From: Agapanthus africanus
Lineage: Eukaryota > Streptophyta > Magnoliopsida > Asparagales > Amaryllidaceae
Length of the DNA stretch: 64,000 nt
Reading direction: 5' to 3'
Assembly: GCA_030015575.1 (NCBI GenBank)
Contig: JASDDO010000006.1
Coordinates: 105,578,045-105,642,044 of the forward strand
Positions 54,417-64,000 of this stretch are shown in pieces. The position numbers and the translations under genes are program-made. Positions within the stretch are counted from its first letter, which is position 1. Each line of letters starts with the position of its first letter. Below the pieces are notes generated by a model. It was not told the origin of the DNA and searched no databases. It saw only the letters and a list, made by a program, of their open reading frames with translations.

Positions 54417-55982
54417 TTGCTCAGAGATCTGGCACAGATGGGACAGGGCAGATTTTCCGAGTTCGTGATTGACGATCAGGGGATTTTACGATATGGATCT
54501 AGACTGTGCATACCAGATGCTGATGGATTGCGGCGCGACATTCTTGAGGAGGCACACCGATCAGTGTATAGTGTCCACCCAGGTTCCACCAAGATGTACC
54601 ATGATATGAGAGAGACCTACTGGTGGGACGGGATGAAGAGGGACATTGCGGAGTTCGTTTCGAGATGCCTGACTTGTCAGCAAGTCAAGGTCGAGCACCA
54701 GAGGCCCGCAGGAGAGCTACAGCCGTTACCCATTCCAGAGTGGAAATGGGAACAGATTTCGATGGACTTCGTTGTGGGTCTACCCAGGACCAGTCGAGGG
54801 TACGACTCCATCTGGGTGATCGTGGATAGATTGATGAAAGCGGCTCACTTCCTTCCAGTGAAGACGACTTTCAGCTTCGCTCAGTATGCTCAGCTCTATA
54901 TTGACGAGATCGTGCGACTACATGGCGTACCGACTTGTATCGTGTCAGATCGAGGCACTCAGTTCACCAGCCGACTTTGGCAGAGACTTCAGGAGTCTTT
55001 GGGCACTCGTTTGAGCTTCAGCACAGCGTTTCATCCACAGACAGACGGACAGTCAGAGCGGACCATTCAGACTCTCGAGGACATGCTCAGAGCGTGCGTT
55101 TTAGACTTTGGTGGTAGCTGGGATCGTCATTTACCTCTAGTGGAGTTCTCCTACAACAACAGCTTCCAGGATACTATTCAGATGGCACCTTTCGAGGCAT
55201 TGTATGGGAGGAGATGCAGATCGCCCGTTTGTTGGACAGAGCTCAGCGAGAGCAGCATTTTGGGGCCGCAGCTTGTTGAGGATACGACATTGAAGATACA
55301 GTTGATCCGAGACCGGATGAGAGCGGCTCAGAGCAGGCAGAAATCCTATGCAGACAGGCGCCGTCGCAGATTAGAGTTCGCAGTTGGCGACCATGTTTTT
55401 CTGAGGGTCTCTCCGATGAAGGAAGTGATGCATTTTGGAAGAAAGGGGAAGCTTAGCCCTAGATTCGTAGGTCCCTTCGAGATCCTCGAGCGGGTTGGCG
55501 CTGTTGCTTATCGTTTGGCTCTTCCTCCCAGCTTTCCCGATGTTCACCCCGTCTTCCATGTTTCGATGCTCCGCAAGTACCTTCACGACCCTTCGCATGC
55601 GATTCAGCACCCGACAGTCCAGCTAGAGCGCGACCTTTCTTTTGCAGAGCAGCCGGTGGCCATCCTGGATCGGCACGTGAGGAAGTTGAGGTCGAAGATT
55701 ATACCAACCGTCAAGGTCCTTTGGCGTAGCCCGAGCAGCGAGGAGGTTACCTGGGAGACCGAGGGCGAGATGAGGAAGAAATATCCCCATCTCTTCGAAG
55801 GTACGCGTAGCTATATTTTTAAATTCGGGGACCGAATTTCTTTAAGGGGGGAAGATTGTAGCGTCTTGAAAAGTCGTTTTGGTGTTTTCCTGAAATTCAG
55901 TGAAAATTCGGTATTTTTCCGAAAACCGTCTTTCTCGATATTTTGCAGTTTAGGGCTAATTATACCTAAAATGGATAGGTAA
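54417..55982 (+). CDS. GypF integrase with chromodomain-like tail, reading into the LTR
   Basis: One base is missing near 54430 relative to GypE (GAGATCTGG against GAGATCATGG), putting integrase in a new frame. The ATG at 54417 precedes the shift and is incidental. Order: zinc-binding region ([27 protein letters not shown]); DDE core with SMDFVVGLPRTSRGYDSIW, IVSDRGTQF and HPQTDGQSERTIQTLEDML; GPFEILERVGAVAYRL domain; HPVFHVSMLRKYL; then RHVRKLRSKIIPTVKVLW and EEVTWETEGEMRKKYPHLF, chromodomain-like as in Tekay/Del. GypE stops soon after HLFEG, but here the frame runs on over the PPT and 126 nt into the 3' LTR before TAG. Confidence 0.92.
   Translation: MLRDLAQMGQGRFSEFVIDDQGILRYGSRLCIPDADGLRRDILEEAHRSVYSVHPGSTKMYHDMRETYWWDGMKRDIAEFVSRCLTCQQVKVEHQRPAGELQPLPIPEWKWEQISMDFVVGLPRTSRGYDSIWVIVDRLMKAAHFLPVKTTFSFAQYAQLYIDEIVRLHGVPTCIVSDRGTQFTSRLWQRLQESLGTRLSFSTAFHPQTDGQSERTIQTLEDMLRACVLDFGGSWDRHLPLVEFSYNNSFQDTIQMAPFEALYGRRCRSPVCWTELSESSILGPQLVEDTTLKIQLIRDRMRAAQSRQKSYADRRRRRLEFAVGDHVFLRVSPMKEVMHFGRKGKLSPRFVGPFEILERVGAVAYRLALPPSFPDVHPVFHVSMLRKYLHDPSHAIQHPTVQLERDLSFAEQPVAILDRHVRKLRSKIIPTVKVLWRSPSSEEVTWETEGEMRKKYPHLFEGTRSYIFKFGDRISLRGEDCSVLKSRFGVFLKFSENSVFFRKPSFSIFCSLGLIIPKMDR
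55844..55856 (+). other. Polypurine tract, GypF
   Basis: AAGGGGGGAAGAT directly before the 3' LTR, overlapped by the extended integrase frame. Confidence 0.88.
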
Positions 55983-58900
55983 TTACTTGTTTTTAGTAGC
56001 TAATGAGTTAATTATGAAATTTTGGTCATTTAAAATTTTTTCCATATTTTTCAATTTTTTAATATTATTTTAAGCCGGTAAGAAAATACATTAAATTAGC
56101 GATAAATACAAATTTTTCCGGGCTAATTTTAATCTCTAAAATTATTATAATTATAATATAGTGATAACATGAATTTTTAGTAATTTATTTTGATTTTTAA
56201 CAAATTTTTATGTTATGAAACGAATTTATTGAATTTTGAGCTAAAACTTGCAATTTTTGAGTTGTAGGGGGCCTTTTTGCATAAAATTTCTTTTGTAAAA
56301 CCCCTCTCTCTTTTTCCTCAGCCCTAGGACAGCCCCACCTTGTGTGAGACAAGAAATTTCTGGCCTCATTTCTTGAGTTGCCTTCTTGAGTTGAATTTGA
56401 TAGTTTATGGAATTAATTTAAATATAATGGATAAAGTATGGTACATTGACTTTTGTGGACTTGACCATGGCTTTCCCCACTTGCCCACACCCACCCCCAT
56501 CCCTCCTCTGGCCGAAAAACCTGCACACCCTCTTCTTCCTCTGTTTTCTTTTCATTTTCCTTCATTTTCTTCAAAAAACCACATCAAAATCCATGATTTA
56601 TTCAAAAATCAAAACAAATCCTTATGCTATCCTTTCCTTAACCATTCTTGCTTGGATCTTGGTGCTTGAGGCCATCAATTGGAGCAAAATTTTCTTGCTT
56701 GATCCATAGATCAAGAGGTATAAATTCCATCAAAGTTACTTTCTTTTGTTGCTAATTCCTTTAAATGCATGGTTTAGTGTTAAATTTAGTGTAGTTTTAA
56801 TCTAGTTTTCTTAGGTTTTTCTTGAAAAATTTTAGCTAGGGTTTTGAAGCCATAATACTTAATTAGATTGTTTTATAGTTAATCTAGTGGTTAATTAACT
56901 AATCCATATAGTTATCTTGTTGATGTAGTTTTCAATTATGCTAATTTGATTAAATTTAGAAGTGTGAAATTGTTGTTTTAGGATTTTCAAGAGAAGGTTT
57001 TTGTATGGAAATGGTATTTGAAGCTTGATTAGTGAGTTGATTAGGGTTTAGAAAACATTATTTAGTTGATTAAACCTAAATTGCTATCTAGTATTTTGCT
57101 AACCTAACCTACGAGGTTAATTTTCTTATGTGGGCTTTTGTTGTGTTAAATTAAGTTTTCAAGTGTGGAAATTGATTTGGAATTTGCTAGGTTATAAATT
57201 CAAGAAATGGTTGTTTATGGAAAATAGGATTGGAATCATTGCTATTGTGTTGTAATTAGTGTTTGTAGATTACTTGTAGTGTGCTTGGGTAATTATGCTA
57301 TATTGTAGTCGTTTTGTCGCAAATCGGCGATTTTTGCACCGATTTTGGGACGCAATGCTTACTAGTTTTGTATAAAAATTATGTGATGAATTATTTTTGA
57401 TATATTGATGATTGTAATGGCTTGTCCTACGACTTTTAGGATGCGTGAGTGCGGTTTTTTTGAGTAGTCGGGTTTTAGTTTTGCCGGGCGACCAAATCGG
57501 CGTTTTTTGGCAGTTTTTGCGATTTTCGCGTGTGTTCCGCGCACTTTGTGCATGTTGTACCTAGCTAGCGAACCTTAGTAGTTTCGTTGGGGTTTTGCGT
57601 CGTTCTTGATATGTAACCTTATATTTGGTATTGATGTAAATTCCAGGTTCGGTCGCGGAGACGTCAGACGCGGCGCGAAAGGGAAAGGCGGTGATTGGAC
57701 ACAGCTAGCTAGGGATCCCGGTGAGTAGATTTAACATCTACGGGGGACGATCGTTTGGATGGCACAAGTCGCCCGATAGATTTAGTAAACTGAAAAATAG
57801 TAAACTGGATAACCACTTGTGACATTAGAATAATATTACTGGCATGATAATTGCTGCAATTAGATCAATATGTTATACCCCTATACGCAAACTCAATTGT
57901 AGGACACATACACCATTACCAGGTTTTTATATGCAGCACGAGCACTATTCATGTTTACACACACACCCTGGTAATTGCCATGCCACCACACTAGATAACT
58001 TTTAAATTGAAACCTTTTACTAATTGATACTTAAACTGGTACTATTGCCTTTAATTCCTTAAAAATGAAACCGTAGTATTGCTATTCATGTGCATGTACT
58101 TCGTCATATTAATTGTTCATGCTTATACATTAATCACACATCACAACTTGATTATTGATATCATACGCATTCATTATCATTGATATATGCACTTATGAGG
58201 ATTTCTTGAGATTTTATGATATTGCTGGATTTCGGGGAAAGCCGCAAAATTTCTAAACTTATTATATTTTTAAAATATGTAAATTGCGGTTTTATAGTGA
58301 TGTAAGTGTCGTCCACCATGAGTTTGCTGTGGATTTGGAAATCCGTGTCGAGGAGTGGAGGAACCGGCACGGGTACATGGTGGGCCCGGTAAGGTACCCC
58401 GGGGCAAGAGGAATGTGGTGATGACGTTGAGCCTGGAAGGGGACGGATTACCTACCGGTGACTGTTTGGGACGGCGGATATCCAGAGGATACCGACCGTG
58501 GCCGCTAGATGATGAGATATTGATATTTGAGATGGGTCAGCCGGACTGCTGAGGCCAGAGATACATTTATGAGATTTGAGACAGCTGTTGAGTGTCGTTG
58601 CTGGACACCGATTTTCGTCGATTCATTGACATTATGCTGGCATTCTAAAAGAGTTTCAAAAACAAAAAGAGATAAAATATTTCTTATATATACCTATTGA
58701 GACCTCAGATATTCATGTTGCATACATATTAGTACACTGATGTTATATACACACCTGCTAGTGCATCCAGTCATACCTGTATTATAGATGCTAGGATGCT
58801 TGTGTGCATGCATACGATAGCCTTTGTAGATGTTATTTATTACTCACGAGTTGGCAACTCACCCCCGTTGTGCCACAGTCTTTTGCAGGTCCGCTCCGTC

Positions 58901-59518
58901 AGTTCAGTAGCGGCGGGCGCACTTGTTCTCTTGCCTCTTTTGCCCGAGCTCGAGATTTGCTCATAGGTGGGTTATGTTATCATTTGTGTACCACCTCGTA
59001 TATTCTTTGCATCTAGTACACTCCATCTACTGTTTCTACCAGATTATTGTATATTGACCTAGAGATGAGACTGTGAGGTTTGTGGATTTTATGCTGTATT
59101 TTGGGGTCGAGCTCACTTGAGCCGACATGCTACTTTTTTTCATGCTTCCTTATGATTATTATGCTTGCTGTCATTTACATTGCGTGGGATTTGTGACCGC
59201 CTTATGGCGAAGAGCTAGCTCCCGCTTGGGGATGCCCTATTTTGTTGGATTCATGTATATATTTTGTTGTACCCATTTTTGGGGGCCAGTATTTACAAAG
59301 GAGACTCTGCCGAAATTTTCGGAAAAATTAGTATTGTTTTAAAAAAAAGGGTTTTATATGACTTATTTGATAACTCGCTTTCAATTGATTGGGTTTTCTT
59401 CACTCTTTTGCTTAATTGGTTTTGTTTCTGGGCTTTTGGCTTACTTATTTTACGGACGCCTTTAGACGTTTCGTAAACTTAAGTGCCAGTCACGTTCCGT
59501 ACCCTGCGGGTCGTGACA
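55857..59518 (+). repeat. 3' LTR of GypF
   Basis: 3662 bp, same length as the 5' copy with scattered single-base differences (for example ATTCGG/ATTCAG near 55898). Followed by GTATC and the resumed GypE integrase. Confidence 0.96.
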
Positions 59519-59519
59519 G

Positions 59520-60737
59520 TATCATGATATGAGAAATGTTTACTGGTGGGACGGAATGAAGAGAGACATCGCAGATTTTGTATCGAGATGCCTGACTTGT
59601 CAGCAAGTCAAGGCTGAGCACCAGAGGCCCGCGGGAGAGCTACAGCCGTTACCCATTCCGGAGTGGAAATGGGAGCAGATTTCGATGGATTTCATGGTGG
59701 GTCTACCCAGGACTAGTCGGGGGTATGACTCTATCTGGGTGATCGTGGATCGGTTGACGAAAGCGGCTCACTTCCTACCGGTGAAGACGACTTTCGGATT
59801 TACTCAGTATGCCCAGATCTACATTGACGAGATAGTGCGACTACACAGAGTCCCGACGTGCATTGTGTCCGACAGAGGCACACAGTTTACTAGTAGTCTA
59901 TGGCAGAGGCTTCAGGAGGCTTTGGGCACTCGCTTGAGTTTCAGCACGGCGTTTCATCCGCAGACCGACGTCCAGTCAGAGCGGACCATCCAGACTCTCA
60001 AGGACATGCTCAGAGCTTGTGTATTAGATTTCGGAGGTAGCTGGGATCATCATTTGCCCTTAGTAGAGTTCTCCTACAATAACAGCTACCAGGAGACCAT
60101 TCAGATGGCACCATTTGAGGCTCTTTATGGGAGGAGATGCAGGTCGCCCACTTGTTGGACAGAGCTCAGTGAGAGCAGTATCTTAGGACCACAGATTGTT
60201 GAGGAGACGACCGCGAAGATCCAGTTGATTCGCGATAGGATGAGAGCAGCGCAGAGTAGGCAGAGATCTTATGCGGACCGTCGGCGGCGCAGGCTTGAGT
60301 TTTCTGTTGGTGATCATGTTTTCTTGAGGGTCTCCCCTATGAAAGGTGTGATGAGGTTTGGGAAGAAGGGGAAGCTCAGTCCCAGATATGTGGGCCCCTT
60401 CGAGATCCTCGAGCGTATTGGTGTAGTAGCCTACCGTTTAGCCCTTCCGCCCAGCTTTGCAGATGTGCACCCCGTATTTCATGTCTTGATGCTCCGCAGA
60501 TATCTTCATGATCCTTCGCACACGATTCAGCATCCGACGATCCAGCTGGAGCGCGACCTTTCCTATGCAGAGCAGCCGATGATGATCATGGATCGACAAG
60601 TGAAGAAACTGAGATCGAAGGACATTCCTTCAGTTAAGGTACTTTGTCGTGGCCAGAACTGTGAGGAGGTCACTTGGGAGACCGAAAGCGAGATGATGAA
60701 GACGTATCCCCATCTTTTTGAAGGTGCGTGTAGTTAG
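59520..60737 (+). CDS. GypE integrase and chromodomain-like tail
   Basis: Resumes the GypE pol exactly after the GTATC duplication: MRNVYWWDGMKRDIADFV, CLTCQQVKAEHQRP, SMDFMVGLPRTSRGYDSIW, IVSDRGTQFTSS, HPQTDVQSERTIQTLKDML (Val where GypF has Gly), GPFEILERIGVVAYRL, HPVFHVLMLRRYL, then RQVKKLRSKDIPSVKVLC and EEVTWETESEMMKTYPHLF. The Trp of the chromodomain-like VLW motif is Cys. The stop lies before the PPT. No break inside this block, so after GypF entered this part has been spared; upstream lesions already block expression. Confidence 0.92.
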   Translation, partial: YHDMRNVYWWDGMKRDIADFVSRCLTCQQVKAEHQRPAGELQPLPIPEWKWEQISMDFMVGLPRTSRGYDSIWVIVDRLTKAAHFLPVKTTFGFTQYAQIYIDEIVRLHRVPTCIVSDRGTQFTSSLWQRLQEALGTRLSFSTAFHPQTDVQSERTIQTLKDMLRACVLDFGGSWDHHLPLVEFSYNNSYQETIQMAPFEALYGRRCRSPTCWTELSESSILGPQIVEETTAKIQLIRDRMRAAQSRQRSYADRRRRRLEFSVGDHVFLRVSPMKGVMRFGKKGKLSPRYVGPFEILERIGVVAYRLALPPSFADVHPVFHVLMLRRYLHDPSHTIQHPTIQLERDLSYAEQPMMIMDRQVKKLRSKDIPSVKVLCRGQNCEEVTWETESEMMKTYPHLFEGACS

Positions 60738-60766
60738 ATTTTTGAAATTAGGGGACGAATTTCTTT

Positions 60767-60779
60767 AAGGGGGAGAGAT
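60767..60779 (+). other. Polypurine tract, GypE
   Basis: AAGGGGGAGAGAT directly before the 3' LTR. Confidence 0.88.
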
Positions 60780-62401
60780 TGTAACACCTTAGGATATGTT
60801 TAGTGAATAATTATATTTAAATAATGGTTTTTAACAAAAAGTTTACCAAATTGTGTTTTAAATATTTTTCCTAATTTAATAAATATTTTTCCAAAATTTT
60901 CCTAGGCTTGCACACACATGTGCATGTAAACTAGGGTTTGTAAATTAAGTTAATACCATGATTATTAACCATGGTGGGTTAATCATGGGATTAAGTCTTT
61001 TGGGGTTTAAATTAAGTTGATTAGTTAAGTAATAGTTACTTTAATTTGAATTGTTAGGGTGTTGACTTGTGTGAGAGAGAGGGGGGCATCATGGCTCAAG
61101 CATGCTTGCATTAAATGAAGAGAGAGAGAGGGGGGTGACTTTTGTGTGATGATTTGTAGTGGCTCTCAACTCTTTTTGTTTTTCTCTCAAAACTCTCACA
61201 CTCTCACATACACACACACACACTTACCTCTTCAAACCCCCAGCAGAACCCCCAGCAGCAGCAAGCACACCAACAGCAACAGCAAGAAGCAGTGGCAGCA
61301 GCAGCAAAGATCAGCAGCAGCAGCAGTGAGCACCAACAGCAACTGCAGCTTCTTCCCTTCACTTCTTCTTCTTCCTGCAGCTCCCTAGGGTTAAGTGTGA
61401 GGTATATTTCCTAACTTGCCTCCCTAGTTTGCTTGGTTAGAGTAGTTTTGCTTCGGTTAGTGGTTTTTGTTGCGTTTTAGTGCGATATGGGGTGTTTAGT
61501 GTGAACCTTGTGCTAATGTGGTGAGAATTGGTTTCAGTAGGTTGTTAGTGGGTTGTTGAGACCACATTAACCTAGTTTAACCCCAATTACACTAAAATAC
61601 CTCCAGTTTCCCTTATTGATGCAATTTATCGTATTTGTGCAAATTTGAGTTTTCTGGAACTGCTATTGACCCGGTGAGTTCAGAATAAAATTGAGAAGAC
61701 TGCAGTATAGTGGAGATGTGCTGATACCCTAGATTTAACCCGACCCCCTAACTGCTACAGTAGGCCGCCGAATTTCTCTTTCTGGCCGCAAATAGCGGCC
61801 AGATGGGTGGGGTTTTGGGTGGTGTTTGGTCCTATAGGTGTCAGCTAGTGTGTAGAGTGCTGTGATATATATATTTTTGTAAGTTTAGTTCTGTGTAAAA
61901 ATCTGGGACCAAATACCTATTTTGCCGTTTTTCTAAACCTTCGCGACACGCGTGATACGTGAGTAAGTTTGGGTTTCTGCGTATCGCGGCGCGTCGGGGT
62001 AATTTCAGGCGCGTGATCACACGTTTTAGCGTATCGCGCACACGCGCGATTGGTTGCGACACGGGTTCTAGTTGGACTGTAATGTCGCGTTTTTGGTGAA
62101 ATTGAGCTTATGTGTGGTATATGTTATGTGATTTTAGGTTCGCAGGCGAGTGGGACGGACGCTGCGAAGAAGGGAAAGCAATTCGTTGGCTATACTTAGC
62201 GCGAGACTTCGGGGAGTAGATTTTACATCTATGGGGATATCGCCCGCATGGCGTTATGCGTCAGGGCAGATAGGACCTTATTACTATATGTTGTACTTAC
62301 CTCATGTACTGTCATTGCATATTGCATTCCCTGCTGTATGTATGCTTCGAATTGATAGAACACCGCACCCTTATTGACAGTTCACGTTGCACAAGAACTA
62401 T

Positions 62402-62654
62402 CTTGACATGACATTCATACTTGATGCATATATCACATCGGATCATTATGCTGTAGCACATCTTTTATGTGACTTGACATGACATTCATACTTGATGCAT
62501 ATATCACATCGGATCATTATGATGTCGCTCATCTTTTATGTGACTTGACATGACATTCATACTTGATGCATATATCACATCGGATCATTATGCTGTAGCT
62601 CATCTTTTATGTGACTTGACATGACATTCATACTTGATGCACATATCACATCAT
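62402..62654 (+). repeat. 71-bp tandem array, GypE 3' LTR
   Basis: Units start at 62402, 62473, 62544 and 62615 (partial). Unit 2 has private changes (GATGTCGCTC for GCTGTAGCTC), so units have begun to diverge since insertion. Confidence 0.92.
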
Positions 62655-62803
62655 GTTTACTTGCATATGGGATGGGATTACATGTGATTTCTGGATTTAG
62701 GAACCGTGGCTCTTTTCAAATATGTAATTATTTAAAAACCCGGTTCCTTTGATATGATATTTTAGGGCGCCACCCCATTCTTTCTTTTCTCGGTGCTAGA
62801 GTG

Positions 62804-63043
62804 GATATATTGAGAGAGGGATGACCCGGACTGACGGATTCCCGATATATTGAGAGAGGGATGACCCGGACTGACGGATTCCCGATATATGGAGAGAGGG
62901 CTGACCCGGACTGACGGATGCCCGATATATTGAGAGAGGGATGACCCGGACTGACGGATTCCCGATATATTGAGAGAGGGCAGATCCGGACTGACGGATG
63001 CCCGATATGTTGAGAGAGGGCTGACCCGGACAGACGGATGCCC
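62804..63043 (+). repeat. 40-bp tandem array, GypE 3' LTR, six units
   Basis: Units at 62804, 62844, 62884, 62924, 62964 and 63004, against five in the 5' LTR. The GGATTCCC and GGATGCCC unit types are interleaved in a different order from the 5' copy. Confidence 0.92.
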
Positions 63044-64000
63044 GATAGAGGATGATTTGCGTGTCGATGCTAGACACGAGTATTTATGTTATTTGGGTGC
63101 CGATGTTGGGCACTCGTGATTCTCAGGGATATACAGGATATGAGGGCCGATGGAGTACCGGCGTCTGGGATGTTGGGATTCGCGGTGCTTACATACATAT
63201 GTAGTCCACCTCGACACTTCGTGTAGATACTATATTCCCATGCTCAGCATTCATTACCGCATCTCACCCTGTAGCAATATAACCTGATAGAGGACTTGCA
63301 TAATTATTATACATACTGCTTACCTCGCATTGATATCATCTGCTGGCATTTGTTAGAGTAGCGCTGTACGTGCATGCTCGCGATTACCTTTTTATGTTAT
63401 ATCTATTCACGAGTTGGCAACTCACCCCCGTTGTGCCACAGTTTTGCAGGTTGCCCTCAGCATAGTCGCGGCAGGCTGTCTTTTGCATCTTTTGGCACAG
63501 ATACCATTGCTGAGGAGAGTTAGCCTTTTGCTGTTAGGTTGGTTTTTGTACGGTATCTGTTACCTTTCAGTTGTATATTGATGTATCTAGTACTCTCCAT
63601 CTACCTTTCTGTATTGACTTAGAGACAGTTGTGAGGACGATATTTATGATTTTATATTCTGGTGTCGAGCTCGCATGTGAGCCGACTTTATGTTATGCAG
63701 TCTTACCTTTTGTGATATTGTCCTTGCTTTACTGTGCATTCTTCGCTACGGCGTCGTATATCTTGTTGGGATGCTTTATTTATTTATTTCACTTGTTATT
63801 TCTGCCACACCTTGCTTTTACCCGACTTGCGGGGAAAATGTTTAAAAAGGAAACGTTACCAAAATTATAAAAGTTATAACTCTTGAACTTAAAAGGATTT
63901 CTACTAAATTAATATGATGTTTTTCGGACACGCATGACTATTTTTACGAAATGTTTTAAATCACTCTATATTTATTGGTTTAATTTCTGGGTTCGGCTTA

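Larger units (their letters stand above)
47218..59518 (+). mobile_element. GypF: complete Ty3/Gypsy (Tekay/Del-like) element
   Basis: 12301 bp: LTR 47218-50879, PBS, gag-pol 51115-55856, PPT, LTR 55857-59518, target duplication GTATC at 47213-47217 and 59519-59523. The LTRs have equal length and are nearly identical, so this is probably the youngest Gypsy insertion. I see only three lesions in the polyprotein: two TAG codons and one missing base. Confidence 0.96.
40224..64000 (+). mobile_element. GypE: Ty3/Gypsy (Tekay/Del-like) element hosting GypF
   Basis: 5' LTR 40224-43498, PBS, gag-pol 43724-60737 split by GypF at 47217/59519, PPT, and 3' LTR from 60780 running off the window (about 73 bp missing). 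The domain order GAG-PR-RT-RNaseH-INT, the C-terminal chromodomain-like segment and LTRs over 3 kb fit Tekay/Del chromoviruses. The expected target duplication TATGC would recur just past 64070. Confidence 0.93.
60780..64000 (+). repeat. 3' LTR of GypE, cut by window end
   Basis: TGTAACACCTTAGG onward, matching 40224-43425; about 73 bp are outside. It differs from the 5' LTR by scattered substitutions, a shorter CAG tract (61236-61350) and one more 40-bp unit. Confidence 0.95.

Overview
This window is plant nuclear DNA made almost entirely of nested LTR retrotransposons. I found no host gene, rRNA, tRNA or CRISPR array. The evidence for a flowering plant is the pair of superfamilies. The Ty1/Copia elements have order PR-INT-RT-RNaseH. 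The Ty3/Gypsy elements have order GAG-PR-RT-RNaseH-INT and a chromodomain-like C-terminus, as in Tekay/Del chromoviruses. Every recognisable primer-binding site is of the initiator-Met type (TGGTATCAGAGC or near it). The species cannot be named from this sequence; such deep nesting fits a large, repeat-rich genome.

Names used here are my own. CopA, CopB and CopC are three related Copia LTR families; GypE and GypF are two related Gypsy families. Layout: CopA-1 (+, 1-6835, 5' LTR off-window) lies in the leader of CopC-1 (minus strand, 6836-32861, its body continuing off the left edge). CopA-2 (+, 8961-31325, TSD AGTCA) is inserted in the 5' LTR of CopC-1. CopB (+, 17126-29108, TSD GATTG) is inserted exactly at the PPT/3' LTR junction of CopA-2. 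A solo CopC LTR (minus, 23422-25666, TSD ATCCA) interrupts the polyprotein of CopB. At 32862-33219 is a remnant of an older minus-strand CopC copy (CopC-3), hit by CopC-1 on one side and by CopC-2 (+, from 33220) on the other. GypE (+, 40224 to beyond 64000) is inserted in the 3' LTR of CopC-2, and GypF (+, 47218-59518, TSD GTATC) splits the integrase of GypE. The deepest chain is five levels: CopC-3 > CopC-1 > CopA-2 > CopB > solo LTR.

Coding state: CopB, CopA-1, GypE and GypF keep long recognisable polyprotein blocks with a few stops or frameshifts. CopA-2 and CopC-2 have wrecked pol regions although the LTRs of CopA-2 are nearly identical, which implies movement in trans. Both CopA copies lack the Gag and zinc-knuckle region altogether.

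The most interesting signal is not coding. The long Copia leaders (PBS to gag) carry three consecutive stem-loops, each with the same apical hairpin (TTGAC or TTGGC, a 4-nt loop, GTCAA) and outer stems that change in compensating pairs between families. A duplicated second hairpin lies upstream, and a splice-acceptor-like pyrimidine tract ends the leader. The set looks like a conserved structured RNA in the genomic transcript. All comparisons were made by eye; no alignment or folding program was run.
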